This document shows, piece by piece, positions 53,581-62,669 of a DNA stretch of 64,000 nt (the first letter of the stretch is position 1; the number at the start of each line of letters is the position of its first letter). The stretch lies in the NCBI GenBank assembly GCA_964584785.1, contig CAZPBY010000018.1, positions 38,487 through 102,486 on the forward strand, written 5' to 3'. This stretch comes from JAHFTY01 sp964584785. GTDB taxonomy: Bacteria > Acidobacteriota > Terriglobia > 20CM-2-55-15. The notes beneath the pieces were generated by a model. That model was not told the origin of the DNA and ran no database searches. It saw only the letters and a list, made by a program, of their open reading frames with translations. A program made the position numbers and the translations under genes.

Positions 53581-53824
53581 ATGGAGAATCTGGAAGGCCT
53601 GTTTGTCTTCGTCAGGAACTTCGAGTTTCATGTCGGCGACGACGTGATTGCAGATGTCCAGCACCGCTTGAATCGCTACCTGCATATTGCGCTCCGCGGC
53701 GGCACTGATGATCTCGTCGCTCAGGATCTGCTCTCGCGAGTGAGTCCGCCGAATTGTCTCGAGCGTTTGCAACACCCTGTCGAATGCGGCCGATGCGTTT
53801 CAGGATAACGTTGGAGTCAACCAA
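53581..53824 (-). pseudogene. hepT: Decayed HepT-like toxin (frameshift and C-terminal truncation)
   Basis: Starting at TTG 53824, the frame gives MVDSNVILKRIGRIRQG, the opening of HepT (DUF86). It then needs a one-base shift near 53775 to continue as VLQTLETIRRTHSREQIL, AAAERNMQVAIQAVLDICNHVVADM and EAFQIL-like text, the first half of HepT. After about 53581 similarity stops, so the C-terminal half with the RX4-6HXY nuclease motif is missing. The start overlaps mntA by 8 bases. Sequencing error could explain the frameshift but not the truncation. Confidence 0.75.
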
Positions 53825-54254
53825 AGATCTGCCCTTCCCGAGCGCGCTTTTTCAGGTACGCGAGGTAGAGATTACGCATAGGCTGCGAATCCAGATATCG
53901 GTTGACTGTCCGGACCTGGAACGCAACACGCGCCGACTGCGAGCGCTCAAATATGAGCTTGCCCCTGGACAGTATCCGATGCGCCAGAAGCGGCGGCGCC
54001 TGGTTGAGGATGATCAGGTCGACATCGCTTCTTCCGAGGACGCCCATGAATTCACCCATCAAATCTAAGCGGTATTTGAAAATGTCTGGTCCTGCTGCGC
54101 TCTCGGAAACGAGTACCGCGATGTCGACGTCACTATCGGGACGCGCCCTTCCGCTGACAAGGGACCCGAAAATGTAACCTGCCTGGACTTCCTGTCGAGA
54201 TTCCAGGAAAGAAACCGCAGCCCGTTCGATTGCAGTTAACGACCGAAGCGCCAT
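53817..54254 (-). CDS. mntA: MntA-like nucleotidyltransferase antitoxin
   Basis: 145 residues. The minimal nucleotidyltransferase motif GSLVSGRARPDSDVDIAVL (GS-x10-DxD) is intact, followed by the DLIILNQAPPLLAHRILSRGKLIFE block typical of MntA. MntA AMPylates and inactivates the HepT RNase in MntA/HepT modules. Here the partner is broken, leaving an orphan antitoxin, a stable end state for a decaying module. Confidence 0.87.
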   Translation of the reverse strand: MALRSLTAIERAAVSFLESRQEVQAGYIFGSLVSGRARPDSDVDIAVLVSESAAGPDIFKYRLDLMGEFMGVLGRSDVDLIILNQAPPLLAHRILSRGKLIFERSQSARVAFQVRTVNRYLDSQPMRNLYLAYLKKRAREGQIFG

Positions 54255-54357
54255 AGCACTTCATTTTATATCTAACGCACCTGCGCAAAGCTTTCTCACT
54301 CTTGGGCGTTCCGCGATCGGTTTCTAAAGAGTCCGTGGTAGCGGCGTGCCCGCGGGC

Positions 54358-55440
54358 TTACGCTTTCACTTCCTCAAACTCGCCGCGGAGCCGATCGACC
54401 TGACGGGTGATGCGGGCTTTGGCGTGGGGGCGATGCCGGACGGGTGTGTATTGGATGCGCGATTTCAGTGCGAAGATGCGCTGGATCGATTCGTCGATGC
54501 GCGTAAGCAGGCTGCCGTTGGTGCGGGCGGAGCGGACGATCAGCTTGAAGGCGTCTTCAACCAGAGGCGTGGTTTGAGAAAACAGCAGCATGTCGTTTCC
54601 AGCCTCGACGCCGCGAAGGAATACTTCCGGAGTCAGGCCGAAGCTGGTGATCGCGCCCATCGTGAGGTCGCCGGAAATGATCACGCCTTCAAATCCCAAT
54701 TTCCTCCGCAGGAATCCTTCGACGACGCGGGACGAGAGGGATGCGGCGATCGGCTTTTCGTCGCCCAATCCTGAATAGTGTGCATTCGAAACCATCATCA
54801 TCGGGACGTCATCGACGAGATTCAGGAAAGGCAACACGTCTTCCTGTAACAGTTGCTTTTTGCTCTTGTCGATACGAGGAACCATGAAATGAGGGTCCGA
54901 ACGCGCGGAACCCAGCCCTGGAAAATGTTTCGGACACGCGAGAATGTTCTTCTTTGAAAATTCGTCGAGAAAGGCGGTCGCGAGCCGGACCACTTCCAGC
55001 GGATTGGACGACAGCGCCCGCACCGACATGACCGACTCCTCATTCCGCAGATCGACAACAGGCGCAAAATCCATATTGAGGCCAACGGCTTCCAGTTCCG
55101 CGGCGATGATTCGAGCACCGGCGCGCAGATGCGCCGTACCGGCGGAGGCGAGTTCCGACAGGGAAGGAATCGGTCCGAACACCTGTTTCAAGCGATCGAC
55201 GCGGCCGCCCTCGTGATCGATGGCAAGCAGTGCGGGGATTCCGTTGGGCTCACGCAGCCGGCTGGTCAGCGCGTAAAACTGTTCATAGTTGTCGATGTTT
55301 CGCTGAAAGAAAACGAATCCGCCCGGACGAATCCTGTCGAGTCGAGCCAGCGTCTCCAGGTCCGGCTCGAACCCCTGAAATCCAAGGAAGAAAAGCTGTC
55401 CCACCTTCTCTTCCAAAGTGAGGCGGCGGATGTCTCTCAT
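54358..55440 (-). CDS. nagZ: Glycoside hydrolase family 3, NagZ-like
   Basis: 360 residues, single GH3 domain. LLAIDHEGGRVDRLKQVFGPIPSL, the KHFPGLGSARSDPH loop (His-Asp acid/base pair) and the nucleophile Asp in VIISGDLTMGAI fit beta-N-acetylhexosaminidase NagZ of peptidoglycan recycling. No signal peptide, so cytoplasmic. It sits 27 bases downstream of mutS on the same strand. Confidence 0.9.
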   Translation of the reverse strand: MRDIRRLTLEEKVGQLFFLGFQGFEPDLETLARLDRIRPGGFVFFQRNIDNYEQFYALTSRLREPNGIPALLAIDHEGGRVDRLKQVFGPIPSLSELASAGTAHLRAGARIIAAELEAVGLNMDFAPVVDLRNEESVMSVRALSSNPLEVVRLATAFLDEFSKKNILACPKHFPGLGSARSDPHFMVPRIDKSKKQLLQEDVLPFLNLVDDVPMMMVSNAHYSGLGDEKPIAASLSSRVVEGFLRRKLGFEGVIISGDLTMGAITSFGLTPEVFLRGVEAGNDMLLFSQTTPLVEDAFKLIVRSARTNGSLLTRIDESIQRIFALKSRIQYTPVRHRPHAKARITRQVDRLRGEFEEVKA

Positions 55441-55467
55441 AATCGGTCGTCGCTGATACGTTGAGGA

Positions 55468-58080
55468 CTACTGCGCTTTCTTTTTCAACTCGACGAGTAG
55501 CCGCAATGCCTCCAGAGGTGTGAGATTATCGAGGTCCAACGAACGCAGAGAATTTCGAAGCTCCTCCTCCAAAGCGGTGAACAGCGCGAGTTGATTAACG
55601 ACAACTTTGGTTTTTCGTTTGGCTCGAACGGTCAGATTATCAGACAGTTCATGCTCGTTTTCCTCATGTTTTTTGAGGATTTCCCGAGCCCGCTGGGTTA
55701 CGGTCGACGGAATACCTGCCAGTTTTGCAACCTCGATTCCATAACTTCGATCGGCGGGACCGGCTTCAACCGCACGTAAGAAGATGATGCGGTTTCCGGC
55801 TTCCTTCACGGCAACGTGATAGTTCCTGATGCCGGGCAGGAGATCGGCAAGTTCCGTAAGTTCATGATAGTGCGTGGCAAACAGAGTCTTGGCGCGGATC
55901 GCGGCCTGGATGTGCTCGATGACTGCCCAGGCCAGCGACAGACCGTCGAACGTGGCGGTGCCCCGGCCGATCTCGTCGAGGATGATCAGGCTTCGCGGTG
56001 TGGCGGCGTTCAGGATGACCGCGGTCTCCGTCATCTCCACCATGAACGTCGAGCGGCCCCGGGCGAGATTGTCCGAAGCGCCGATGCGGGTGAAGATTCG
56101 ATCCACCACCGAAAACTTCAGGAGATCGGCCGGCACAAACGATCCCATCTGCGCCAGGATCACCAGAAGGGCTGTCTGCCTCAGAAAGGTGGACTTCCCG
56201 CCCATGTTTGGACCGGTCACGATCAGGATCTGATCGGCGGTGTCATTCATATAGAGATCGTTCGGAACGAAACGATCGGCGCGGCGATCCTCGGCAAGCG
56301 CCTCGATCACCGGATGCCGGCCTTTACGGACGACCAGTTCGTCGGTCGATGCGATTTGCGGCCGCGTGTAACGGTATCGTTGCGCGGTTGCGGCGAAACT
56401 CGCCAGAACGTCGAATTCAGCGAGCACCGCCGCGCTTTGCCGAATCCGGCGCGCGTTCTCGGCGATCTGGTTCCGGATCTTCTGAAAGAGATCCTTTTCG
56501 ATTTCGAGCATCCGCTCTTCGGCGGTCAGTATCTTCTCTTCGTACTCCTTTAATTCCGGTGTGACGAACCGCTCGGCGCCTACGAGCGTCTGCTTGCGGT
56601 CGTAATCCCTGGGGGCGAGGTGGAGGTTCGCCTTCGAAATCTCGATGTAGTAACCGAAGACCCGGTTGAAACGGACCTTCAGCGAACTGATTCCGGTGCG
56701 CTCCCGTTCACGCGCTTCGACACCGGCCAGGTAGGATTTGCTGTTTTTGGACAGGGCGCGAAGTTCGTCGAGCTCGGGGTGATAACCGTCGCGAATAACG
56801 CCGCCGTCCGCCAGGACAAGCGGAGGTTCGTCCGATATCGATTTCTGAAGCAGCTCGTGGAGATCGTTGAGGAGATCGAGCTTCTCGCGCAGTTCGGTAA
56901 AGCGGCGAGCCTTCAACCCATCGAGGACTTTCGCGACCGCTGGAAGACGATCGATGGAGCCGCGCAAGGCCGTAAGCTCGCGCGGCGAAGCCGTTCCCAC
57001 GGTGATTTTCCCGAGGATCCGTTCGAGATCGAATACGCCTTCGAATGACGACCGCACGGTGTCGAGCAGGATCGGTGACGGCACGATCTCTCCAACCGCA
57101 TCGAGACGGGCGTCGATTTCGTCGCGATCGATCGACGGCCGAACCAGCCAGCCACGTAGGAGACGCGCGCCCATCCCGGTTTTCGTGCGGTTGATGACGG
57201 AAAGGAGAGTGTCCCTCGAGTCTCCGTTCATCGATTCGACAAGCTCGAGATTCCGAACCGACGATGGATCGATGACCAGGTAGTTCGCCGTTTCATGAAA
57301 CACCAGGCTCGTGATGTGCTCGAGAGTCGTCTTCTGCGTTTGTTTGACGTAATGGATCATGGCGCCCGACGCGCCGATGGCCGCCTTCCTGTTGGCGAGA
57401 CCAAAACCATCGAGCGTGGCGGCCCCGAGCTGATCGCGGAGCGTCCGCGCCGCGTAATCGGTATCGAACAACCAGTCGTCCAGCGGCGTCTGTGCGACGT
57501 TTTGGAGCGAGACGATGTGGTCCTTCATACGCTGCGGAAACAGAATCTCGCGAGGCGCGAGATGCTCGACATCGAGCAGAAGGCGGTTCCAGCGATCGTC
57601 GCCTTCGAATTCGGCGACTCGAAATTCACCGGTGGAGATGTCGAGGAAGGAGCAACCCAGTCGCCCGTCCAGTTCGTTCACCGCGAGCAGGAAGTTGTTT
57701 TCGCCGGGCGCGAGAACGTTCGTGTCTGTTACCGTGCCGGGAGTGATGACGCGGGTGACTTCACGCCGAACGAGCTTCACCCCTTTTTTGGGCTCCTCCG
57801 TTTGATCGCAGATCGCGACCTTGTATCCCTTGCGAAGAAGCCGGGCGATGTATCCGTCGGCGGCGTGGTAGGGAACACCGCACATCGGAATCGGATTCTC
57901 GCGTTCCTTGTTGCGCGCCGTCAGCGTGATTTCGAGTTCGCGTGAAGCGGTGACGGCGTCATCAAAGAAAAGCTCGTAGAAATCGCCGAGACGAAAGAGC
58001 AGCAGGGCCTCGGGATTCTCCTCCTTGATGGCGTGATACTGCCGCATCATCGGAGTCAGGTCCTGCGGGTCATTCGACAT
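55468..58080 (-). CDS. mutS: DNA mismatch repair protein MutS
   Basis: 870 residues, standard length. The mismatch-reading Phe-x-Glu is in FRLGDFYELFFDDA near the N-terminus; connector, lever and clamp domains follow, with Walker A GPNMGGKSTFLRQ (about 625), Walker B SLIILDEIGRGTATFDGLSLAWA and the helix-turn-helix AGIPSTVTQRAREIL. The C-terminal tail for tetramer formation is present. No mutL in the window. Two tandem palindromic repeats lie upstream. Confidence 0.97.
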   Translation of the reverse strand: MSNDPQDLTPMMRQYHAIKEENPEALLLFRLGDFYELFFDDAVTASRELEITLTARNKERENPIPMCGVPYHAADGYIARLLRKGYKVAICDQTEEPKKGVKLVRREVTRVITPGTVTDTNVLAPGENNFLLAVNELDGRLGCSFLDISTGEFRVAEFEGDDRWNRLLLDVEHLAPREILFPQRMKDHIVSLQNVAQTPLDDWLFDTDYAARTLRDQLGAATLDGFGLANRKAAIGASGAMIHYVKQTQKTTLEHITSLVFHETANYLVIDPSSVRNLELVESMNGDSRDTLLSVINRTKTGMGARLLRGWLVRPSIDRDEIDARLDAVGEIVPSPILLDTVRSSFEGVFDLERILGKITVGTASPRELTALRGSIDRLPAVAKVLDGLKARRFTELREKLDLLNDLHELLQKSISDEPPLVLADGGVIRDGYHPELDELRALSKNSKSYLAGVEARERERTGISSLKVRFNRVFGYYIEISKANLHLAPRDYDRKQTLVGAERFVTPELKEYEEKILTAEERMLEIEKDLFQKIRNQIAENARRIRQSAAVLAEFDVLASFAATAQRYRYTRPQIASTDELVVRKGRHPVIEALAEDRRADRFVPNDLYMNDTADQILIVTGPNMGGKSTFLRQTALLVILAQMGSFVPADLLKFSVVDRIFTRIGASDNLARGRSTFMVEMTETAVILNAATPRSLIILDEIGRGTATFDGLSLAWAVIEHIQAAIRAKTLFATHYHELTELADLLPGIRNYHVAVKEAGNRIIFLRAVEAGPADRSYGIEVAKLAGIPSTVTQRAREILKKHEENEHELSDNLTVRAKRKTKVVVNQLALFTALEEELRNSLRSLDLDNLTPLEALRLLVELKKKAQ

Positions 58081-58140
58081 TGGCGGAAATTAACACACTC
58101 CGAATACGGGAAAGGGGAATTTTGAAATGGGGTAGGGGAA

Positions 58141-58615
58141 GGGAATTTTGAAAATGGACGAAGTGGATTTCTAAGCCGAAGTCCGAGATCCGAAATTGGA
58201 CTCGAGGCGATGGCATCCCCGTTCAATTTTGGATTTCGAATTTCGGCTTAGAAATTCACTTCGTGCATTTTTGAAATTCCACTCTCTTACAGCAGCTGGA
58301 TCCACGGGCAAAACATTACGACAGGGAGTCACCAGGCCGGGGATTTTGAAAATGGGGCAGGGGAAGGGAATTTTGAAAGTGGACGAGGTGGATTTCTAAG
58401 CCGAAATCCGAGATCCGAAAATGGACTCGAGGCGATGGCATCCCCGTTCAATTTTGGATTTCGGCTTAGAAATCCACTTCGTGCATTTTTGAAATTCCAC
58501 TCTCTTACAGCAGCTGGATCCACGGGCAAAACATTACGGCAGGGAGTCACCCAGGTCCAATTTCGGACTTCGGATTTCGGCTTAGAAATCCACTTCGTTC
58601 ATTTTCAAAATTCCC
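58141..58615. repeat. Tandem palindromic repeat array, ACGAAGTG family
   Basis: Two palindromic units (58141-58280 and 58366-58498) plus a lone right arm (58554-58615). Each unit has a left arm starting GGGAATTTTGAAA and a right arm ending CACTTCGTGCATTTTTGAAA TTCC-like, with inner arms TTCTAAGCCGAA / TTCGGCTTAGAA. Units are followed by an identical spacer (58273-58332 and 58491-58549, differing at one or two bases) carrying CAGCAGCTGGATCCACGGGC. Repeat period is 218-225 bases; the difference is a 7-base deletion in unit two. It fills the 544-base gap between mutS and the phosphofructokinase gene. Confidence 0.88.
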
Positions 58616-58624
58616 TAAGAATGC

Positions 58625-59656
58625 CTACCCAAAGAAGACCGCGGCATCCTCGAAGATTTTGGGATCGAGGGGTTTTTCTTTCAGGGCCTCTTCGATCGGG
58701 ACCGACACGATCTCGGTGGCGCGAAGGGCGGCCATGTGACCGAATTCCTTCGCGTGGATCAACTCCACAGCCTTCAAGCCGAGCCGCGTGGCGAGAACGC
58801 GATCATACGCGGTGGGTGTTCCTCCGCGCTGGACGTGCCCAAGAACTGTGACGCGTGTTTCGATGCTCGTCATTTCCTCGATCTGTTTACCGAGCCATTC
58901 GCCGATGCCGCCCAATCGCTCGTGACCGAATTCATCAAGGCGGGCGCCATGAGTGATCGGACCGTGAGTCTCTTCGGGTTTTGCACCCTCGGCCACGACG
59001 ACAATCGCGAATTTGCGGCCGCGTTGAATCCGCTTCTGGATCAGCGCACAAACGTCGTGAACGTCGAATCGCCTTTCCGGTACGAGGATGCAGTCCGCAC
59101 CGCCGGCCATCCCCGAGTATGTCGCAATCCATCCGGTATGACGCCCCATGACTTCGACGACCATGACGCGCTGGTGCGACTCTGCTGTGGTATGGAGACG
59201 GTCAATGGCTTCGACCACGATCTGAATGGCGGTATCGAAACCGAACGTGTAGTCCGTTCCTGCCAGATCGTTGTCAATGGTCTTGGGAACTCCAACAACG
59301 GAGTATCCGTCCTTAAACAATCGGTGAGCCACACCGAGGGTGTCTTCGCCGCCGACGGCAACCAGATAATTCAGGCCGAACCTCTGCCAGTTCGATTTGA
59401 GTTGCTGCAACGATTCTGTTTTTTTGTAAGGGTTCGTCCGGGAAGTTCCGAGAATCGTTCCTCCGCGCGGCAGGATTCCGATGACGGAGTAGTCGGTCAG
59501 CGGCTCGACGTCTCCCTGAACCAGTCCGCCCCAGCCGTTCTTGATGCCCAGCACGTCGTATCCAAGAGAATGCGCCCGGCGCACTACAGCACGGATGACG
59601 GCATTGAGTCCGGGACAATCGCCGCCCCCTGTCAGAATTCCGATTTTGTCCATCAC
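58625..59656 (-). CDS. pfkA: 6-phosphofructokinase, probably PPi-dependent type
   Basis: 343 residues. Substrate motifs TGGGDCPGLNAVIR, PKTIDNDL, MGRHTGWIA and GHVQRGG are intact. ATP enzymes have GGDGS and PGTIDND; here the matching positions are GGEDT (D105) and PKTIDND (K125), the Asp/Lys pair that marks pyrophosphate-dependent or group III enzymes. It therefore likely works reversibly with PPi in glycolysis and gluconeogenesis; this needs an assay. Divergent from tsaB. Confidence 0.92.
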   Translation of the reverse strand: MMDKIGILTGGGDCPGLNAVIRAVVRRAHSLGYDVLGIKNGWGGLVQGDVEPLTDYSVIGILPRGGTILGTSRTNPYKKTESLQQLKSNWQRFGLNYLVAVGGEDTLGVAHRLFKDGYSVVGVPKTIDNDLAGTDYTFGFDTAIQIVVEAIDRLHTTAESHQRVMVVEVMGRHTGWIATYSGMAGGADCILVPERRFDVHDVCALIQKRIQRGRKFAIVVVAEGAKPEETHGPITHGARLDEFGHERLGGIGEWLGKQIEEMTSIETRVTVLGHVQRGGTPTAYDRVLATRLGLKAVELIHAKEFGHMAALRATEIVSVPIEEALKEKPLDPKIFEDAAVFFG

Positions 59657-59683
59657 CCTAAACTCCTGTTCCTATAATAAGCC

Positions 59684-60355
59684 ATGCGGATTTTGGCTCT
59701 GGATACGAGCTCTCAACGCGGCAGCGTTTGCGTCACCGACGATGGCGAGGTTGTTGGGGAAGTTCGGCTCTCGTGTTCGATTCAGCATTCGGAACGTCTG
59801 TTTGCTTCGATCCAGTTCCTCTTTCAGTATTTTACGTTTCGTCTGGAGGACGTCGATCTTTTTGTCGCTGCCCGTGGCCCGGGCTCCTTTACCGGATTGA
59901 GGATCGGTTTGGCGGCAACCGAGGGCTTCGTCACCGCATTCGGCCGGGATGCCGCCGGCGTTTCGACGCTCGAAGCCGTCGCCTGGAATGCCGGCGAGTC
60001 GGAAAACCTCATCGCTCCGACCATCGATGCGAGGCGGGGCGAGGTGTACGGCGCTTTATACCGGCGGCACGGCAATGTACTCGTTGAAGAGCGGGCGCCT
60101 GTCGTGTTAAAACCCGCCGAGTGGTTTCATTCTCTGCCGCAAACCCATGTAGTTCTGTGCGGCGACGGCGCGATGCGTTACAAGGATTCGATTTTGCCGA
60201 AACCGGAATGGGAACTGCGCAAATCGGACCTCTACCTGGCTCGCGCGATCGCGGAGATCGCGCTGACGCCGCGCCGCGGTCCACTCGAACCGTTGTATGT
60301 CCGCAAGACCGACGCGGAAATCGCTCATGAAAGCATTGCAAGTCCGAATTCGTAA
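59684..60355 (+). CDS. tsaB: tRNA threonylcarbamoyladenosine biosynthesis protein TsaB
   Basis: 223 residues, ASKHA-fold without the metal site. ILALDTSSQRGSVCVTDDGEV, SERLFASIQFLF, VAARGPGSFTGLRIGLAATEGF and TIDARRGEVYGALY are family motifs. TsaB is the scaffold partner of TsaD in t6A synthesis. Its 3' end overlaps rimI by 29 bases, the very common tsaB-rimI pairing. tsaD and tsaE are not in the window. Confidence 0.94.
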   Translation: MRILALDTSSQRGSVCVTDDGEVVGEVRLSCSIQHSERLFASIQFLFQYFTFRLEDVDLFVAARGPGSFTGLRIGLAATEGFVTAFGRDAAGVSTLEAVAWNAGESENLIAPTIDARRGEVYGALYRRHGNVLVEERAPVVLKPAEWFHSLPQTHVVLCGDGAMRYKDSILPKPEWELRKSDLYLARAIAEIALTPRRGPLEPLYVRKTDAEIAHESIASPNS

Positions 60356-60800
60356 AGTGGCGCACACCGATATCGATCGAATCATCGATATCGAACGATC
60401 CTGGCACCACTTGTCGCACTGGTCGGTGGACAGCTATTACCGCCTCATCACCGAAGACAGCTTCACTTCCAGCTTCGTTGCGGAAATAGACGACGACGGC
60501 GGCAGCCCGAAGATCGTCGGATTCGTCATCTTTCACATCACGGCCGGCATTTCGGAAATCTACAACATTGCCGTCGAGGCGCAGCACGCTCGACTGGGTG
60601 TGGGCCGTCTCCTGATGTCTGCCGCCATCGAGGCATCGCGTCAAAAGGACGCGATCAAAGTGGTTCTGGAAGTACGAAAATCGAACGTTGGCGCGATCAA
60701 CTTTTATTATGGATTCAATTTTCATATCGTCGGTGAACGCAAGAATTACTACTCGAATCCGCTTGAAGACGCATACGTGATGGAGTACCTGACGGCGTGA
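60327..60800 (+). CDS. rimI: Ribosomal-protein-alanine N-acetyltransferase RimI-like
   Basis: 157 residues, GNAT fold: acetyl-CoA pyrophosphate loop in ARLGVGRLLMSAAIEA, IYNIAVEAQHA, LEVRKSNVGAINFYYGFNFHIVGERKNYYSNPLEDAYVM. The ATG at 60327 lies inside tsaB; an earlier in-frame codon at 60297 adds ten poor residues. It acetylates the N-terminus of ribosomal protein S18 in E. coli; other targets are possible. Confidence 0.9.
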   Translation: MKALQVRIRKVAHTDIDRIIDIERSWHHLSHWSVDSYYRLITEDSFTSSFVAEIDDDGGSPKIVGFVIFHITAGISEIYNIAVEAQHARLGVGRLLMSAAIEASRQKDAIKVVLEVRKSNVGAINFYYGFNFHIVGERKNYYSNPLEDAYVMEYLTA

Positions 60801-60812
60801 ATTTTCACCTGT

Positions 60813-60841
60813 TGAACTACCTACATCCGTGTGCTACGGTG
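60813..60841 (+). promoter_or_regulatory. Candidate sigma-70 promoter of the DUF465 gene
   Basis: TTGAAC (60813-60818), a 17-base spacer, TACGGT (60836-60841) with an extended TGTGC just before it, 30 bases upstream of the ATG at 60871. Confidence 0.5.
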
Positions 60842-60870
60842 AGCCTAATTCCTAAATCGGAGGCAACGTG

Positions 60871-61116
60871 ATGATGATGTTGAAGGAGGAGGAGATCAAA
60901 GAACGGCTGATATCCTCGAACCCGGATTTCCGTCGCCTGGTCGAGGAGCACAGAGTTTACGAAGGCAAACTGCAGGAATTGCATAACCGCCACCACCTGA
61001 CGGAGCAGGACCACATCGAGGAGGTCCTGTTGAAGAAAAAGAAACTCCACCTGAAAGATCAGATGAACTCCATGATTCAAAAGTTCCGGAGCGAATTGAG
61101 TCATCAGACCACGTAG
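60871..61116 (+). CDS. DUF465/YdcH-like small helical protein
   Basis: 81 residues, highly charged and predicted to form a two-helix coiled coil. The central YEGKLQELHNRHHLTEQDHIEEVLLKKKKLHLKDQM matches DUF465, where the LK-KKL-LKD stretch is conserved. Function is unknown. The ATG at 60871 has GGAGG seven bases upstream; a GTG one codon earlier is possible. It has its own promoter and precedes psd. Confidence 0.88.
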   Translation: MMMLKEEEIKERLISSNPDFRRLVEEHRVYEGKLQELHNRHHLTEQDHIEEVLLKKKKLHLKDQMNSMIQKFRSELSHQTT

Positions 61117-61164
61117 TTTGCAGCGGCGGCGAATAACCGCCGCTGTATCCGACATTCCTTAATC

Positions 61165-61767
61165 ATGATCGTCAAGGACGCCTACCGCTTTCTCGTTCCC
61201 CTGCTTGTTGCGACTATCGCTGCATTCGCTTTGAATTGGGCAGCTGCCGCGGTCTTTTTCGTCCTGTTGACGGCGTTTGTCGCATTTTTCTTTCGAAACC
61301 CGAACCGCGTGATTCCTGACGACCCGAGGGCTATCGTTTCGCCGGCGGACGGCCGCGTGGTAAAGATCGAACGCATCGGCAATTCGGCGAAGATGAGCAT
61401 TTTTCTTTCTTTGTTCAATGTTCATGTCAATCGAAGTCCCATCAGCGGGCGCATCGACGCGATCGATTACAAGAAGGGAAAGTTCAAAATGGCCTACTAC
61501 GAGTCGGCGAGTGTGGAGAACGAGCGCAACCTGATGATGGTCACCGACGGCGATTTGAAGATCGTGTTTACACAAATCGCCGGTATCATTGCGCGCCGCA
61601 TTGTGTGCTGGAAGCGAGTGGGAGACGTCGTAAAGAAAGGCGAACTCGTCGGGTGGATCCGATTCGGTTCCCGTGTCGATATTCTCTTTCCTTCGACCAC
61701 CGAGATCACCGTGAAGGTGGGTGACCGGGTTCGAGGTGGATCGTCGGTTATCGGTAAGATAAAGTAA
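61165..61767 (+). CDS. psd: Phosphatidylserine decarboxylase (short, archaeal-type)
   Basis: 200 residues. An N-terminal hydrophobic segment (about 8-45) precedes the decarboxylase core: NPNRVIPDDPRAIVSPADGRVVKIER, IFLSLFNVHVNRSPISGRI, and the self-cleavage site RGGSSVIGKI near the C-terminus, where the Ser becomes the pyruvoyl group. It makes phosphatidylethanolamine. Six bases separate it from pssA, so the two-step pathway is one operon. Confidence 0.93.
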   Translation: MIVKDAYRFLVPLLVATIAAFALNWAAAAVFFVLLTAFVAFFFRNPNRVIPDDPRAIVSPADGRVVKIERIGNSAKMSIFLSLFNVHVNRSPISGRIDAIDYKKGKFKMAYYESASVENERNLMMVTDGDLKIVFTQIAGIIARRIVCWKRVGDVVKKGELVGWIRFGSRVDILFPSTTEITVKVGDRVRGGSSVIGKIK

Positions 61768-61773
61768 ACGGCA

Positions 61774-62619
61774 ATGATCGAACGTCAACGCATCAGGAGA
61801 AGAAAGATTCCGGCCCGGCCGAACCTGCAGAGCGGGCTCTCGATCATCCCCAGCCTGTTTACGATCGGCAATATTTTCTGCGGCTGCTACGCCATCATCT
61901 CGTCGCTGAAGGGGAATTACGACAACGCCGCCGTGGCGATTGGAATTGGCGGCGTTCTCGACGGGCTTGACGGCCGCATCGCGCGGATGACGAATACGTC
62001 CAGCGATTTTGGGCTCGAGCTCGACTCGCTGGCGGACGTTGTCTCCTTCGGCGTGGCTCCGGCGATTCTCGCGTTCTCATGGGGTCTCGGCTCATTTTCG
62101 GGCGTCGAGGGCGACGCCACAAAACACGTCACGCAGTTTGGATGGTTTGCGACCTTCGCCTTTGTTCTCTGCGGCGCGCTGCGTCTGGCCCGGTTCAACG
62201 TCCAGGCGCGGAAACCTGGCGAGGCCGGTTCCAAACGTTTTTTCGTCGGACTTCCGATACCGGCCGCCGCCGGTGCGATCGCGGCCGTTGTCCATTTCTT
62301 CAAACAGCCGATCACTTTGGTCAGCTCGGCGCTGGTGTGGTATTTCGTCTTAGCCATCGACGCATTCCTCATGATCAGCACCGTCCGGTACTACAGCTTC
62401 AAGGAGTTTGATATGAAGAAGCCGCGCCCGCGCTGGACCTTCTTCATAGCGGGCGCTCTGATCTGGATGATCTATTTTTATTCCGAGTACGTTCTGTTGA
62501 TTCTCGCCTCGGTTTATGTCCTGTCCGGACCGGTCGTCAAGATTGTCCAGCTGGTCCGCCGCCTCGTGATGCCCAGCCTCAGTTCGTCAGAACCGGCGCA
62601 TGGCAACATCAAGAGCTGA
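61774..62619 (+). CDS. pssA: CDP-diacylglycerol-serine O-phosphatidyltransferase
   Basis: 281 residues, about eight membrane segments. The CDP-alcohol phosphotransferase motif is intact: LDGLDGRIARMTNTSSDFGLELDSLADVVSFGVAP (DG-x2-AR-x8-G-x3-D-x3-D). It makes phosphatidylserine from CDP-diacylglycerol and serine, which the preceding decarboxylase then converts. An Arg-rich N-terminus precedes the first helix. The gene end is followed by the suspect repeat region. Confidence 0.93.
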   Translation: MIERQRIRRRKIPARPNLQSGLSIIPSLFTIGNIFCGCYAIISSLKGNYDNAAVAIGIGGVLDGLDGRIARMTNTSSDFGLELDSLADVVSFGVAPAILAFSWGLGSFSGVEGDATKHVTQFGWFATFAFVLCGALRLARFNVQARKPGEAGSKRFFVGLPIPAAAGAIAAVVHFFKQPITLVSSALVWYFVLAIDAFLMISTVRYYSFKEFDMKKPRPRWTFFIAGALIWMIYFYSEYVLLILASVYVLSGPVVKIVQLVRRLVMPSLSSSEPAHGNIKS

Positions 62620-62669
62620 TTGAGTAACCTCTGGCAAAGCTAGTTTATTTCGCCGTCCGGGAAACGGCC

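Noticed and set aside
58141..58615. CRISPR array
   Set aside because: Repeat units are long palindromes with a 218-225 base period and identical spacers; no cas genes nearby.
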